A stretch of DNA of 64,000 bases from Fretibacter rubidus (GTDB lineage Bacteria; Pseudomonadota; Alphaproteobacteria; Caulobacterales; Maricaulaceae), in assembly GCF_041429785.1 (NCBI RefSeq), contig NZ_CP163423.1:62001-126000 (forward strand), read 5' to 3'. Position 1 is the stretch's first letter. Each line of letters starts with the position of its first letter. The position numbers were made by a program, and so were the translations under genes. Shown in pieces: positions 36,967 to 45,171 of the stretch. The notes under the pieces were generated by a model, which worked only from the letters and a program-made list of their open reading frames with translations, ran no database searches and was not told where the DNA came from.

Positions 36967-38352
36967 CTAGTTTTTACAAACGTCAAAGCTAAATTCCAGT
37001 TCTTGTTCATCATAATGATGCACCACGTCAAAACATAATCCAATCATACGCACTTTCCATGTTCCCGGTGGCAGCCCGCGGTTTATAATCACGGCATTGC
37101 GGGTCACGCAGCTTGTCTCTCCGTCAACGCAGGGACCAATGTCGCCAAAACAATAGGGGCCGACTGAATATAATTCTGATGACGGACTTCCGTCGGGCAG
37201 GCGCGGCGGGGTGCGGCCGTTCTCGTCTGTGATAACGATACCGCCAATACGGACATTCTTAAATGTCACATTATCATAGCAGTTACAGATAGAAATGCAG
37301 ATTTCCTCATGGTCGTCGCCCTCCATACTATCACAAGCGCTATCACCCCATGTAATCGAGACACAGGGCTCTAATTCGGGGAGGGCGGCAGTCGTACAAG
37401 ACGGCGCACTATTGCCGCAACCTTCGCAAATGGCTTGTGAAATGAGGTCAATGTAGGTTTCCTCTGCGACAGGTGCGGCGGAGAGGTCCGTTTGCGCAGC
37501 ACCACCTGTTTGGTCTGCCATATCCTGATAATGGGACGCGATATCAGCTCGATTGGGAAGGCGGTTTGGGCCAATAAAATGGGTGAATAGCGTGACGCCA
37601 GCTGCGTTTGCTGCCGCGATAGCCATATCGGCCGCCGCGCGGGAGGCCGCCACAGTGCGGGCATAAACAGAGTCTAGATATTCGTCGCTGACATATAATA
37701 TGGCGCGGCAATTGCCAGGCGTCCAATTGTTCAATTCGCATAAATCTTTAATGGCTTTGCCGCCTTGCTCAGACCCTAATAGGCGGTCACCGTCACTGGC
37801 AAATGGCCCACTCGCACTTGCGTTTGTTATCAAATGCTGCTCGTGGCTTTTTAGAAATAGGCTAGATGTCCATCCGCGAATATTTAGTACTCCTGATTGC
37901 GTGCCGCGATCATCGCCGTCGCAATATAGATAGGTGACAGTCGCATCCGCGCCGCAACGGTCTTTGGCGACCTCAAAGGCGCGCGGGGCAACGCGTTCAA
38001 TCGTTTGGGCCGCAGCATCCATAGATCCGCTGCCATCGATTAAGACAATTAGGTCGACACCACTACTCGCGGTGCTACCGCCAGAGCCGCTGCCGCTACT
38101 TCCTGAGCACGGACAATCGCCCGCATTGCCCACAGGTGTCATAGTGTTGGCTTTGCCGTCACATTTCCAGTGCTGATAGATATTGGCTTGCTCGGCAATA
38201 TAGTCGCAATAGGACGGCTCACCAGCTGGTGACGCGGTGATAGCACGCGCGGCGGGTGATTGCGCCGCTGCGTCTTTGTCTTTTGCGCCCTTTTTTGCCT
38301 TTGGCTTTGATGTTGCGTAGAAAGCTTTCGCGACGGTTTTGGGTAATTTCAT
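36967..38352 (-). CDS. Cysteine-rich von Willebrand factor A domain protein
   Basis: 461 residues. A basic, Lys/Ala-rich N-terminus without a classical signal peptide is followed by a Cys pair region (CDYIAEQANIYQHWKC), a Gly/Ser linker (GSSGSGSGGS) and a vWA domain at ~100-310 with an intact MIDAS motif, DGSGS, in VLIDGSGSMD. The remaining ~150 residues hold many cysteines and look beta-rich (CSITW..., CISICNCYDNVTFKNVRIGG). Paired cysteines argue for an extracytoplasmic place, yet the export route is not evident. vWA domains bind protein ligands through a metal ion; this may be a surface adhesion protein. GGAGCG precedes the ATG. Confidence 0.82.
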   Translation of the reverse strand: MKLPKTVAKAFYATSKPKAKKGAKDKDAAAQSPAARAITASPAGEPSYCDYIAEQANIYQHWKCDGKANTMTPVGNAGDCPCSGSSGSGSGGSTASSGVDLIVLIDGSGSMDAAAQTIERVAPRAFEVAKDRCGADATVTYLYCDGDDRGTQSGVLNIRGWTSSLFLKSHEQHLITNASASGPFASDGDRLLGSEQGGKAIKDLCELNNWTPGNCRAILYVSDEYLDSVYARTVAASRAAADMAIAAANAAGVTLFTHFIGPNRLPNRADIASHYQDMADQTGGAAQTDLSAAPVAEETYIDLISQAICEGCGNSAPSCTTAALPELEPCVSITWGDSACDSMEGDDHEEICISICNCYDNVTFKNVRIGGIVITDENGRTPPRLPDGSPSSELYSVGPYCFGDIGPCVDGETSCVTRNAVIINRGLPPGTWKVRMIGLCFDVVHHYDEQELEFSFDVCKN

Positions 38353-38440
38353 GATGCGCTCCGTGATAAATGATGTTTATCCCATAGCGCGGTGTGATCG
38401 CTGGCGTCGTGACGGCTGTCACAACGACCCACTTCCCCAT

Positions 38441-38469
38441 TTGACATGGGCTCGCGCCCCCGCTATAGC
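38441..38469 (+). promoter_or_regulatory. Near-consensus sigma-70 promoter upstream of ffh
   Basis: TTGACA at 38441-38446 and TATAGC at 38464-38469 are separated by exactly 17 bases. The expected start is near 38476, giving a leader of about 130 bases before the ffh ATG. Confidence 0.75.
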
Positions 38470-38475
38470 CCCGCT

Positions 38476-38583
38476 CATTCAGCGCAATGTCAATTTGCGC
38501 TCTGATCTGTGCGAGCCCCAAAATGATGGGATGTTGCAGACAGGGTCCTCCGGTCGACGTCTACGTCCACCGGAGCTTTTTGG
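38476..38583 (+). ncRNA. Structured ffh leader with terminator-like hairpin (attenuator or small RNA)
   Basis: The leader holds a first hairpin (AGCGCAA 38481-38487 with TTGCGCT 38495-38501) and a second, stronger one (CTCCGGT 38548-38554 with ACCGGAG 38569-38575, plus an inner GACG/CGTC stem). A five-T run at 38577-38581 follows the second. It ends about 24 bases before the ffh ATG. This is the shape of an intrinsic terminator, so transcripts from the promoter at 38441 may stop here and leave a ~105-base RNA, or be regulated by attenuation. It lacks the GGAA-type apical loop of SRP RNA. No known riboswitch is recognised. Confidence 0.5.
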
Positions 38584-38606
38584 CTTATGCGCATTATGGA
38601 GTGTGT

Positions 38607-40202
38607 ATGTTCGAGGCTCTCGGCGATAAATTAACGGGTGTATTTGACAACCTGACAGGGCGTGGGGCGCTGTCGGAAAAAGACGTGTCCGCAGCCCTGC
38701 GCGAAATTCGCGTGGCCTTGCTAGAGGCCGATGTCGCCCTACCTGTCGTCAAAGACTTTATTGCGAAAATCAAAGACGAAGCCGTTGGTGACAAGGTCAT
38801 CAAGTCAATTAAGCCTGGGCAGCAGGTTGTTAAAATCGTGCATGACGGTCTGGTTGAAATGCTCGGCGGGTCTTTGTCTGATGACGGCAAAGAAGCCAGC
38901 GCGATCTCCAGCCAGCTACAGCTTGCGGGGCGTCCGCCCGTTGCGATTTTGATGGCTGGTTTACAGGGTTCTGGTAAAACCACGACCTCTGGCAAAATCG
39001 CGAAATTCCTAAAAGACCGCCATAAGAAAAAAGTCCTTCTGGCGTCCCTTGATACGCGCCGTCCAGCCGCCATGGAGCAGCTTGGTATTTTGGCCGAGCA
39101 AACAGGTAATGGCTTCCTTCCGATTGTCGCGGGCGAATCGGCTGTCGATATTGCGGCGCGCGCCATGGATCAGGGGGCCAAAGGCGGTTATGACGTTGTC
39201 TTCCTTGATACGGCGGGTCGCACCACAATTGACGAAGAATTGATGGCTGAGGTGGCCGAGATTGCTGCAATCGCCAAGCCTGTCGAGACGCTGCTGGTGG
39301 CTGATAGTTTGACAGGTCAAGACGCGGTGGAAACGGCCAAACGTTTTCACGCGCAATTACCGCTGACGGGTCTTGTCCTGACCCGGATTGACGGTGATGG
39401 GCGCGGCGGTGCAGCGCTGTCTATGCGTGCCGTGACAGGCTTGCCGATTAAGTTTTTGGGCACTGGCGAAAAGCTAGACGCGATTGAGGCCTTTGACGCC
39501 GAACGCCTTGCGGGCCGTATTTTGGGTCAAGGCGATATTGTCTCTCTTGTGGAGCGCGCCTCTGAAGTGCTGGACGCCAAAGAAGCCGAACGCGTTGCCA
39601 AGAAAATGGAAAAAGGGACATTTGATCTCGACGACCTTGGCAAGCAACTTGGCCAGATGCAGAAAATGGGCGGCATGGGCGGCCTGATGAAAATGATGCC
39701 TGGCATGGGCAAAATGAAAAAACAGCTGGATGCGGCAGGCGGCGTTGACGATAAGCTGTTAAAACAGCAACAAGCCATCATCCTGTCTATGACGCCAACT
39801 GAGCGTAAAAATCCTGCACTGCTGAAAGCGTCGCGTAAAAAACGTATCGCGGCGGGGTCCGGTATGTCCGTGCAAGAGGTCAATAAGCTTCTTAAGATGC
39901 ACCGCCAAATGTCCGATATGATGAAGAAAATGGGCAAGGGCGGTATGGCCGGTATGATGCAAGCTATGGGCGGTGGTATGCCCGGTATGCCCAAAATGCC
40001 CGGCGGGATGAGCGCCAAAGGCGGCCAGATGGGCGGTATGCCTAATCCTGGCGATATAGATCCGGCAATGCTCGAAGATTTGAAAAAACAATTGGGCTCC
40101 GGCTCTGGCGTCCCGAAACTGCCGGGTATTGGTGGTAAGTTACCGGGTCTTGGTGGGGGTCTCCCCGGCCTTGGCTCTCCCTTTGGTAAGAAAAAGAAAT
40201 AA
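38607..40202 (+). CDS. ffh: Signal recognition particle protein Ffh
   Basis: 531 residues from the ATG at 38607, which begins MFEALGDKLTGVFDNL, the usual Ffh start; an upstream frame start at 38487 is inside the leader. The N domain is followed by the GTPase (G) domain: P-loop GLQGSGKTTTSGK, DTRRPAAMEQL, DTAGRTTIDEE, TRIDGDGRGGAALS. The methionine-rich M domain follows, with GSGMSVQEVNKLLKMHRQM. The C-terminal ~90 residues are an unusually long Gly/Met/Pro-rich tail. It binds SRP RNA and signal peptides of nascent membrane proteins. It is cotranscribed with rpsP 33 bases downstream. Confidence 0.98.
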   Translation: MFEALGDKLTGVFDNLTGRGALSEKDVSAALREIRVALLEADVALPVVKDFIAKIKDEAVGDKVIKSIKPGQQVVKIVHDGLVEMLGGSLSDDGKEASAISSQLQLAGRPPVAILMAGLQGSGKTTTSGKIAKFLKDRHKKKVLLASLDTRRPAAMEQLGILAEQTGNGFLPIVAGESAVDIAARAMDQGAKGGYDVVFLDTAGRTTIDEELMAEVAEIAAIAKPVETLLVADSLTGQDAVETAKRFHAQLPLTGLVLTRIDGDGRGGAALSMRAVTGLPIKFLGTGEKLDAIEAFDAERLAGRILGQGDIVSLVERASEVLDAKEAERVAKKMEKGTFDLDDLGKQLGQMQKMGGMGGLMKMMPGMGKMKKQLDAAGGVDDKLLKQQQAIILSMTPTERKNPALLKASRKKRIAAGSGMSVQEVNKLLKMHRQMSDMMKKMGKGGMAGMMQAMGGGMPGMPKMPGGMSAKGGQMGGMPNPGDIDPAMLEDLKKQLGSGSGVPKLPGIGGKLPGLGGGLPGLGSPFGKKKK

Positions 40203-40235
40203 CTGAATTACACTCGACATTAAAAGGAAAACATT

Positions 40236-40751
40236 ATGTCACTTAAAATCCGTCTGGCCCGTCACGGCGCCAAAAAACGTCCTTATTACCGCGTTGTTAT
40301 CGCCGATAGCCGCGCACCGCGTGATGGTCGTTTCATCGACCGCGTCGGGTCTTATAACCCAATGCTGCCTAAAGACTCTGAGGACCGCGTGCAGCTTGAT
40401 GTTGAAAAATGTAAAGAATGGCTCGCCAAAGGCGCCCGTCCAACAGAGCGCGTTGCGCGTTTTCTGGGCGCGGCTGGTCTTTGGGATTGGAAAGCTGGCA
40501 ATAACCCGTCCAAAGGTGAGCCCGGTGCCAAAGCCAAGCAAATGATCATCGACAAGAAAGAAAAAGAAGAAGCCCGCAAGGCGGCTGAAGAAGAAGCCAA
40601 GCAGGCGGCAAAAGAGGCTAAAGAAGCCGCTGACGCCGCTGCTAAAGAGGCTGCTGAAGCCGCGAAAAACGCGTCAGCTGAGGAAGCCCCAGCAGCAGAA
40701 GCCCCCGCTGAAGAGGCACCTGCCGCAGAAGACAAGCCTGCTGAAGAGTAG
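40236..40751 (+). CDS. rpsP: Ribosomal protein bS16 with long Ala/Glu/Lys tail
   Basis: 171 residues. Residues 1-~85 are a normal S16 ([50 protein letters not shown]). The rest is a low-complexity, highly charged helix of Ala, Glu and Lys ([20 protein letters not shown] ... [18 protein letters not shown]). Typical bacterial S16 is 80-90 residues; extended S16 proteins occur in alphaproteobacteria, but this tail doubles the length. AAAAGGAAAA precedes the ATG. rimM and trmD, common partners, do not follow here. Confidence 0.97.
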   Translation: MSLKIRLARHGAKKRPYYRVVIADSRAPRDGRFIDRVGSYNPMLPKDSEDRVQLDVEKCKEWLAKGARPTERVARFLGAAGLWDWKAGNNPSKGEPGAKAKQMIIDKKEKEEARKAAEEEAKQAAKEAKEAADAAAKEAAEAAKNASAEEAPAAEAPAEEAPAAEDKPAEE

Positions 40752-40772
40752 AGCTTATTGCGCTTAAGATTT

Positions 40773-40807
40773 AAAACCGCTCTCTGCTATCAGAGGGCGG
40801 TTTTTTT
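40773..40807 (+). terminator. Rho-independent terminator of ffh-rpsP
   Basis: A 12-bp stem with one G-U pair (AACCGCTCTCTG/CAGAGGGCGGTT) and a CTAT loop is followed by seven Ts, starting 22 bases after the rpsP stop. Confidence 0.95.
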
Positions 40808-40906
40808 ATGGGCGAGCCCAAATGCGCCAAAAGTTAGGACGCGCATTCTAATTTAAAGGCCTATCTATATCTCATCGAATGACCTGCTATCCGAAAGAGA
40901 TACACC

Positions 40907-41677
40907 ATGAATACAACATTTAAAAAAGCCGCTACCACATATAACGGCCTTGCTCCTGTTAAAACTGTCCGCCGTGCGCGCCGCGCCTATGTCGGTCTTC
41001 ACGGCCTGATGTTTGAACGCGCGCAGATGCGTGCCGCACAAGCGCGTCAACTGACATCAGAGCTTTTTGCGGATCTGGTTGTCAAAGGCGAGCTTATCGA
41101 AGCCAAAGCGTCTGTTACGGCCAAAGAAACACAAGCCAAAGTCATTACAACGGTAAAAGATACCGCCCTTGATGGCCGCGACGCTGTTGTCGATATGTTA
41201 CCATCTGCTAAGTCCCGCGTTAGCGCGTTGGAAGCCGAAGTTGACGCCTTAGAAGCCAAATTATCCAATATGGCTAAAGTCGCAGCCAAGCCTGCCAAAG
41301 CAAAGACGCCAGTTGTCAAAAAAGACACCGCTAAGGCAAAAGCGACTAAAACTGATGACAAATACGCCTCTTTCATCGCCGACGTACAAGGTTATGACGC
41401 CGATGCTGACGTTGCTGTTATCAAAAAAATCGTGAACTATTGCGGTATCGCGCTGCAAAGCCGTGACGGCATGTTTGTGGCCTGCTCAGACGAGACAGAG
41501 CGCAACACTGTTCGTGATAGTCTGTTGGTTAAAAAGTTTGGCATGACAGACGCGCAATCAGAGCTTGACGCATTGGTCATGGCCGTTTGCGAGACAATGC
41601 AAAAAGACCGCATGAAAAACCGTGTAACCTTCTATTATCTGCTTGCGAAAAACGAAGGTAAATTGGCTGCGTTTTAA
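40907..41677 (+). CDS. Phasin-like coiled coil fused to DUF2853
   Basis: 256 residues in two parts. Residues 1-~150 are Ala/Lys/Arg-rich with helices resembling phasins or PHA granule proteins (RRAYVGLHGLMFERAQMRAA; LEAEVDALEAKLSNMAKVAA) and a Lys/Ala/Thr hinge with AK repeats. Residues ~151-256 are a full DUF2853 domain (YASFIADVQGYDADADVAVI, KKIVNYCGIALQSRDG, DRMKNRVTFYYLLAKNEGKL). DUF2853 usually stands alone at about 100 residues, so this is a fusion. Its function is unknown; a granule or nucleoid surface role is a guess from the basic N-terminal part. It has its own terminator. Confidence 0.85.
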   Translation: MNTTFKKAATTYNGLAPVKTVRRARRAYVGLHGLMFERAQMRAAQARQLTSELFADLVVKGELIEAKASVTAKETQAKVITTVKDTALDGRDAVVDMLPSAKSRVSALEAEVDALEAKLSNMAKVAAKPAKAKTPVVKKDTAKAKATKTDDKYASFIADVQGYDADADVAVIKKIVNYCGIALQSRDGMFVACSDETERNTVRDSLLVKKFGMTDAQSELDALVMAVCETMQKDRMKNRVTFYYLLAKNEGKLAAF

Positions 41678-41698
41678 GCCTGACGTCATTTAAAAAAG

Positions 41699-41731
41699 AA
41701 ACCGCCGCAGCAATCTGTGGCGGTTTTTTTT
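41699..41731 (+). terminator. Rho-independent terminator after the phasin-like/DUF2853 gene
   Basis: AACCGCC pairs with GGCGGTT, with an inner CAG/CTG stem, followed by eight Ts, 22 bases after the stop. Confidence 0.93.
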
Positions 41732-41741
41732 ATGGCTGAAA

Positions 41742-42506
41742 TTATTGGGTGATAAAGGCTGCTAATGGTGCGCTTAGGGCGTCTCGCAGTGTATCTGGAT
41801 CTATTCTCTTATCGCTATGGGCGCTGGGGTCATAGACCGTAGGGTGTCCGGCAATATTGTATAATTTTGACAATCGCACGCAAAGCTCCATCGGGTCGCC
41901 GCCCGTTAAAACGACGGCATGATGCACGCCAATCGTATCGCCGTTGCGCGCGCGGCACCACCGTTGCGCTGTCCCAACTAGCTTTCGCCCTTTATACAAA
42001 AGATTGTAATCCCCGTCGCAAAAGCTACCCGGTTTCGCCCCGATTTCCGTAGTAATGCTCAGCGCATTAAACCCTGTTTGCAAGGCCTGACACATAGCGT
42101 TGTAAGTCTCGTGAACGCCGGGGTGCGCTTTGTGGCGCGTGAAAAAGGTGATGTTCATTGTGCCAGGGCCTTGGGGTACGGCGGTGCCGCCTGTGCCGCG
42201 AATGGCGAGCGGCTCTGCGGTGAAGCCTTTGAGTGTAAAATCTTCCCGAACGCCTAGTTTGGCCGCTTCGCGTTTTGAGAGGGATATCGACGTGGCGGGT
42301 ATCCAGCCATAAACAAGCGGACCACACGACGGGTCATCAAAGGCGGCACTTCGCATAACCGATAGGCGCGCTTCCTCCCAGCTGTAAGCCTCGCGCAAGG
42401 CTATGCCGTCACGGGGGTGGTCTTTCCAATCGGAAGCCAACGACAACGGATCATAAATATCTCCGCGCGGTGGAGCCGTGACGGATTTAAGCGTAGGATC
42501 TATCAT
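41742..42506 (-). CDS. Lipoate-protein ligase A-like protein
   Basis: 254 residues from the ATG at 42506; a TTG at 42551 would add 15. It has the BPL/LPL fold: region RGTGGTAVPQGPGTMNITFF corresponds to the lipoyl-AMP loop (RRxxGGGxVxHxxGxxN), and GDYNLLYKGRKLVGTAQRW contains the catalytic Lys in a well-conserved setting. The third Gly and the His of the classical loop are replaced by Thr and Gln, so substrate or chemistry may differ from true LplA. It probably transfers lipoate or octanoate to a carrier protein, or is a regulator-like paralogue. Confidence 0.75.
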   Translation of the reverse strand: MIDPTLKSVTAPPRGDIYDPLSLASDWKDHPRDGIALREAYSWEEARLSVMRSAAFDDPSCGPLVYGWIPATSISLSKREAAKLGVREDFTLKGFTAEPLAIRGTGGTAVPQGPGTMNITFFTRHKAHPGVHETYNAMCQALQTGFNALSITTEIGAKPGSFCDGDYNLLYKGRKLVGTAQRWCRARNGDTIGVHHAVVLTGGDPMELCVRLSKLYNIAGHPTVYDPSAHSDKRIDPDTLRDALSAPLAAFITQ

Positions 42507-42602
42507 GGAATAATTACGGGCGAGGCGGGACTTAGTTCGTTTAACTATCAAGCGAACAGTTTTTTATAACCGCAAATTGTCATACGCCTCTGGCTTTTAT
42601 GC

Positions 42603-43250
42603 CTAGAATAAAGCGCCTTTAATGCCGTCCAATATAAATTGCGCCGCGAGGGTCGCGAGCAATACACCCAGAACACGGGTCAGTACATTGGTAAAGGTTT
42701 TGCCCATTAATTTCATCAAAAGGCCAGAAATTAAAAACGAAACTAATGTGATGATGAGGACAGCGCCTAGCGCGCTCATTATGGCGATTTGTTGGGGGAG
42801 GCCATTACCAGCCTCAGATGATAAAATCAGCAAAGACGCCATTGTGCCAGGCCCTGCAATCATAGGGATGCCCATGGGGAACACTGAAATATCTTCGGGG
42901 TCGCCAATTTCTTCTAGCAAGTCTTCGGCGCGTTCTTCGCGCGTTTCTGTGCGTTTCTCGAACACCATATTCAGACCAATGACAAAGAGCATGATGCCGC
43001 CCGCAATGCGTAGCGCGTCAAGACTAATGCCTAGCTTGGCGAAGACCCAATCCCCGAAATAGGCAAACAGCACAAGGATGACTGCCGCAACAGAGACCGC
43101 TTTGAACGCCATATCTTTTTGGTGTTTGCGCGTCGTGCCTTGGGTCAGGGTCGCAAAAATTGGCGCGCATCCCGGCGGGTCAATAATCACAAACAACACG
43201 GCAAAGGCGGCCGCGAAAAGCTCTAAATCAAAATATTGGGCGAATTCCAT
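42603..43250 (-). CDS. MarC-family integral membrane protein
   Basis: 215 residues with six hydrophobic segments and the family pattern: FVIIDPPGCAPIFATLTQG in the first half and FPMGIPMIAGPGTMASLLIL after the charged central loop (EKRTETREERAEDLLEEIGD). These two Pro/Gly half-motifs are the duplicated signature of MarC/YchE proteins. The family is not a proven drug exporter, despite its name; function is uncertain. Monocistronic by position. Confidence 0.93.
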   Translation of the reverse strand: MEFAQYFDLELFAAAFAVLFVIIDPPGCAPIFATLTQGTTRKHQKDMAFKAVSVAAVILVLFAYFGDWVFAKLGISLDALRIAGGIMLFVIGLNMVFEKRTETREERAEDLLEEIGDPEDISVFPMGIPMIAGPGTMASLLILSSEAGNGLPQQIAIMSALGAVLIITLVSFLISGLLMKLMGKTFTNVLTRVLGVLLATLAAQFILDGIKGALF

Positions 43251-43448
43251 AATACTCTACATGTCTGAGTTGCGCAGCAAGCTGTGCCGTCTTGGCGTTC
43301 TCCTAACGCCGTGCGGCAATCAGAGCAAGCCTTGTGAAAATACAATAGCAGAAATACAGATCGTTTACCTTGTTTTCCAATTCGCACCCCACATGTTTGA
43401 CAATTAGATATCAAAATGATATCAATTCATTGCAAAAAGGAGAAAAAT

Positions 43449-44309
43449 ATGAGTGATATTGCAGAACGTGAAGTAAAATCGGTCAGCGGGATACCGTTTT
43501 TGATTGTCCTATTGGGAGTGATCGGACTTATCGCTTTTGGCGTCGTTAGCCGTATGGTGACGCCCGTCGCGATTATTATCGCCGTGCCCATTGTTATATT
43601 TTTGATTGCGGGTCTTTATAAGGTCGAACCAAACCAATCGGCGGTGCTAAGCCTGTTTGGGAAATATATTGGCACAGTGCGGGCTAACGGTCTGCGGTTT
43701 AACAATCCCTTTTATACGAAGAAAAAAGTAAGCTTTCGGGTGCGTAACTTTGAAAGTGGACGTTTGAAAGTCAATGAACTCGACGGCTCGCCCATTGAAA
43801 TTGCGGCCATTGTGGTGTGGGAAGTCAGCGATTCTGCTGAAGCGGTCTTTAACGTCGATGACTATGAAAGCTTTGTGCAAATCCAAAGCGAATCCGCCAT
43901 ACGTGCCATGGCAACTAGCTACCCTTATGATCAGAATGAAGACGGACAGATTAGCCTTCGGTCTCATCCGGCTGAAATTTCCGAGCGTCTTCGTGCGGAA
44001 ATTCAAGACCGTTTGGCGCAAGCTGGGATTAACGTGATTGAATCACGCATCTCCCATTTGGCCTATTCCCCTGAAATTGCCCAAGCCATGCTGCAACGTC
44101 AGCAAGCAGGTGCGATTATCGCAGCGCGTCAAAAAATTGTCGAAGGTGCGGTCGGTATGGTCGAAATGGCGTTGGACGAGTTGTCACAAAAGGGCGTGGT
44201 CGAGTTGGATAACGAACGCCGTGCGGCGATGGTGTCTAACCTTCTGGTCGTATTATGTTCAGATCGGGCGACGCAACCTGTGGTTAATACTGGCTCGCTT
44301 TACCAATAG
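43449..44309 (+). CDS. SPFH/band 7 membrane protein
   Basis: 286 residues from the ATG at 43449, preceded by AAGGAG; an upstream frame start at 43416 is less likely. Two N-terminal membrane helices (~15-32 and ~37-56) precede the SPFH domain (YKVEPNQSAVLSLFGKYIGT; VWEVSDSAEAVFNVDDYESF; RSHPAEISERLRAEIQDRLA). The C-terminal helix has the ISHLAYSPEIAQAMLQRQQA pattern. It should oligomerise as a membrane scaffold. A ribbon-helix-helix gene begins four bases after its stop and a DUF4177 gene overlaps that one, so the three form a tight operon. Confidence 0.93.
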   Translation: MSDIAEREVKSVSGIPFLIVLLGVIGLIAFGVVSRMVTPVAIIIAVPIVIFLIAGLYKVEPNQSAVLSLFGKYIGTVRANGLRFNNPFYTKKKVSFRVRNFESGRLKVNELDGSPIEIAAIVVWEVSDSAEAVFNVDDYESFVQIQSESAIRAMATSYPYDQNEDGQISLRSHPAEISERLRAEIQDRLAQAGINVIESRISHLAYSPEIAQAMLQRQQAGAIIAARQKIVEGAVGMVEMALDELSQKGVVELDNERRAAMVSNLLVVLCSDRATQPVVNTGSLYQ

Positions 44310-44312
44310 ATA

Positions 44313-44501
44313 GTGGCCGATAAAAAATCATATCCCTTGCGGATCAGCGCTGAAGTGCTGACCGCGATGCGCCGTTGGTCAGATGATGAACTACGGAGCG
44401 TCAATGCACAGATTGAATATGTTCTGCGCGATGCGCTGCGTCAGTCGGGGCGGCTAAAAGACGGGTCTTCCAAAAAGAAGGATACAGATAATGCAAAATA
44501 G
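44313..44501 (+). CDS. Arc-like ribbon-helix-helix protein
   Basis: 62 residues from a GTG at 44313. [20 protein letters not shown] resembles the strand-helix start of Arc/MetJ folds, followed by a second helix ([18 protein letters not shown]) and a Lys-rich tail. This would bind DNA as a dimer, but in SPFH clusters the domain may instead bind the partner. It starts three bases after the SPFH stop and overlaps the next gene by 11 bases. Confidence 0.8.
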   Translation: MADKKSYPLRISAEVLTAMRRWSDDELRSVNAQIEYVLRDALRQSGRLKDGSSKKKDTDNAK

Positions 44502-44670
44502 AAAATGGAATTATAAAGTCGAAACGATTAAAGCGGGTATCTTTTTTAGCCAAGAAAAACAAGACGCTGTTATCGAAGAGCGCCTAAATAGGTTGGGTAT
44601 GGAAGGCTGGGAATTTGTGCAACTCATACATGGCTACGGCACCTATCCGCGTGTCGTTTTACGGCGCTAG
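44491..44670 (+). CDS. DUF4177 small protein
   Basis: 59 residues. The frame begins at ATG 44491 and ends at TAG 44668-44670. It reads [19 protein letters not shown], then [19 protein letters not shown], and ends RVVLRR; the W-x-Y-K-V start and LNxLGxEGWEFV core are the DUF4177 pattern. GAAGGATACAG upstream acts as ribosome site. It overlaps the ribbon-helix-helix gene by 11 bases in another frame, so the two are translationally coupled. Function unknown. Confidence 0.85.
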   Translation: MQNRKWNYKVETIKAGIFFSQEKQDAVIEERLNRLGMEGWEFVQLIHGYGTYPRVVLRR

Positions 44671-44690
44671 AGCGCTTAATGCGGGCATAA

Positions 44691-44715
44691 TCGGGCAGGC
44701 GATGGGCCTGCCCGA
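44691..44715. terminator. Perfect 10-bp hairpin between convergent genes
   Basis: TCGGGCAGGC pairs exactly with GCCTGCCCGA around five bases; outer AGCGCTT/AAGCGCT sequences (44671-44677 and 44717-44723) can extend the structure. It lies between the DUF4177 and VOC genes, without a strong T-run, and is probably a two-way terminator. Confidence 0.6.
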
Positions 44716-44722
44716 CAAGCGC

Positions 44723-45103
44723 TTACGTCATCGAACTGAGCCCAAACATATTGCCCTCTGTATCTTTGCATAATGTGACCCAACCAAATTCCCCGATAGA
44801 AAATTTGGGTCGAATGAGCTGACCGCCCGCATCCACAATCCGGGATTGCTCAATTTCGCAGTCCGCGACAGAAAAATACACTATTGTTCCTCCGACGCCT
44901 GGTGCGGCATAGGGCGATTTGGTCAGGGCGCCAGATGCGCCATAAGCCCCCATATTCGATGGAAAGCTCATCATCTGCGTTTCACCCGATGCATCAATTA
45001 ATTCTTCAAGCGTATAGCCTAGCACCGTTTCATAAAATAATACGGCACGGTCAAGGTCGTTAACATAAATATCAAACCATCCAACGGCGTTCATCTTTGT
45101 CAT
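44723..45103 (-). CDS. VOC-family (glyoxalase-like) protein
   Basis: 126 residues in the paired beta-alpha-beta-beta-beta pattern of the vicinal oxygen chelate fold: GWFDIYVNDLDRAVLFYETV at the start, GGTIVYFSVADCEIEQSRIV in the second half and WVTLCKDTEGNMFGL at the end, with metal-ligand-type Glu near the C-terminus. It may be a small-molecule lyase, dioxygenase or binding protein; the substrate is unknown. It lies 68 bases downstream of an AraC-type regulator on the same strand. Confidence 0.88.
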   Translation of the reverse strand: MTKMNAVGWFDIYVNDLDRAVLFYETVLGYTLEELIDASGETQMMSFPSNMGAYGASGALTKSPYAAPGVGGTIVYFSVADCEIEQSRIVDAGGQLIRPKFSIGEFGWVTLCKDTEGNMFGLSSMT

Positions 45104-45171
45104 TTTTAAATCCTATATGTTCTATTGAAGTAAAACACTTACGGCTTTGAAGCTGTTGCGTATTGTATAAA

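Noticed and set aside
38476..38583. SRP RNA gene (ffs) just before ffh
   Set aside because: The size and place fit, but the conserved GGAA-type apical loop and the symmetric/asymmetric internal loops of SRP RNA are absent.
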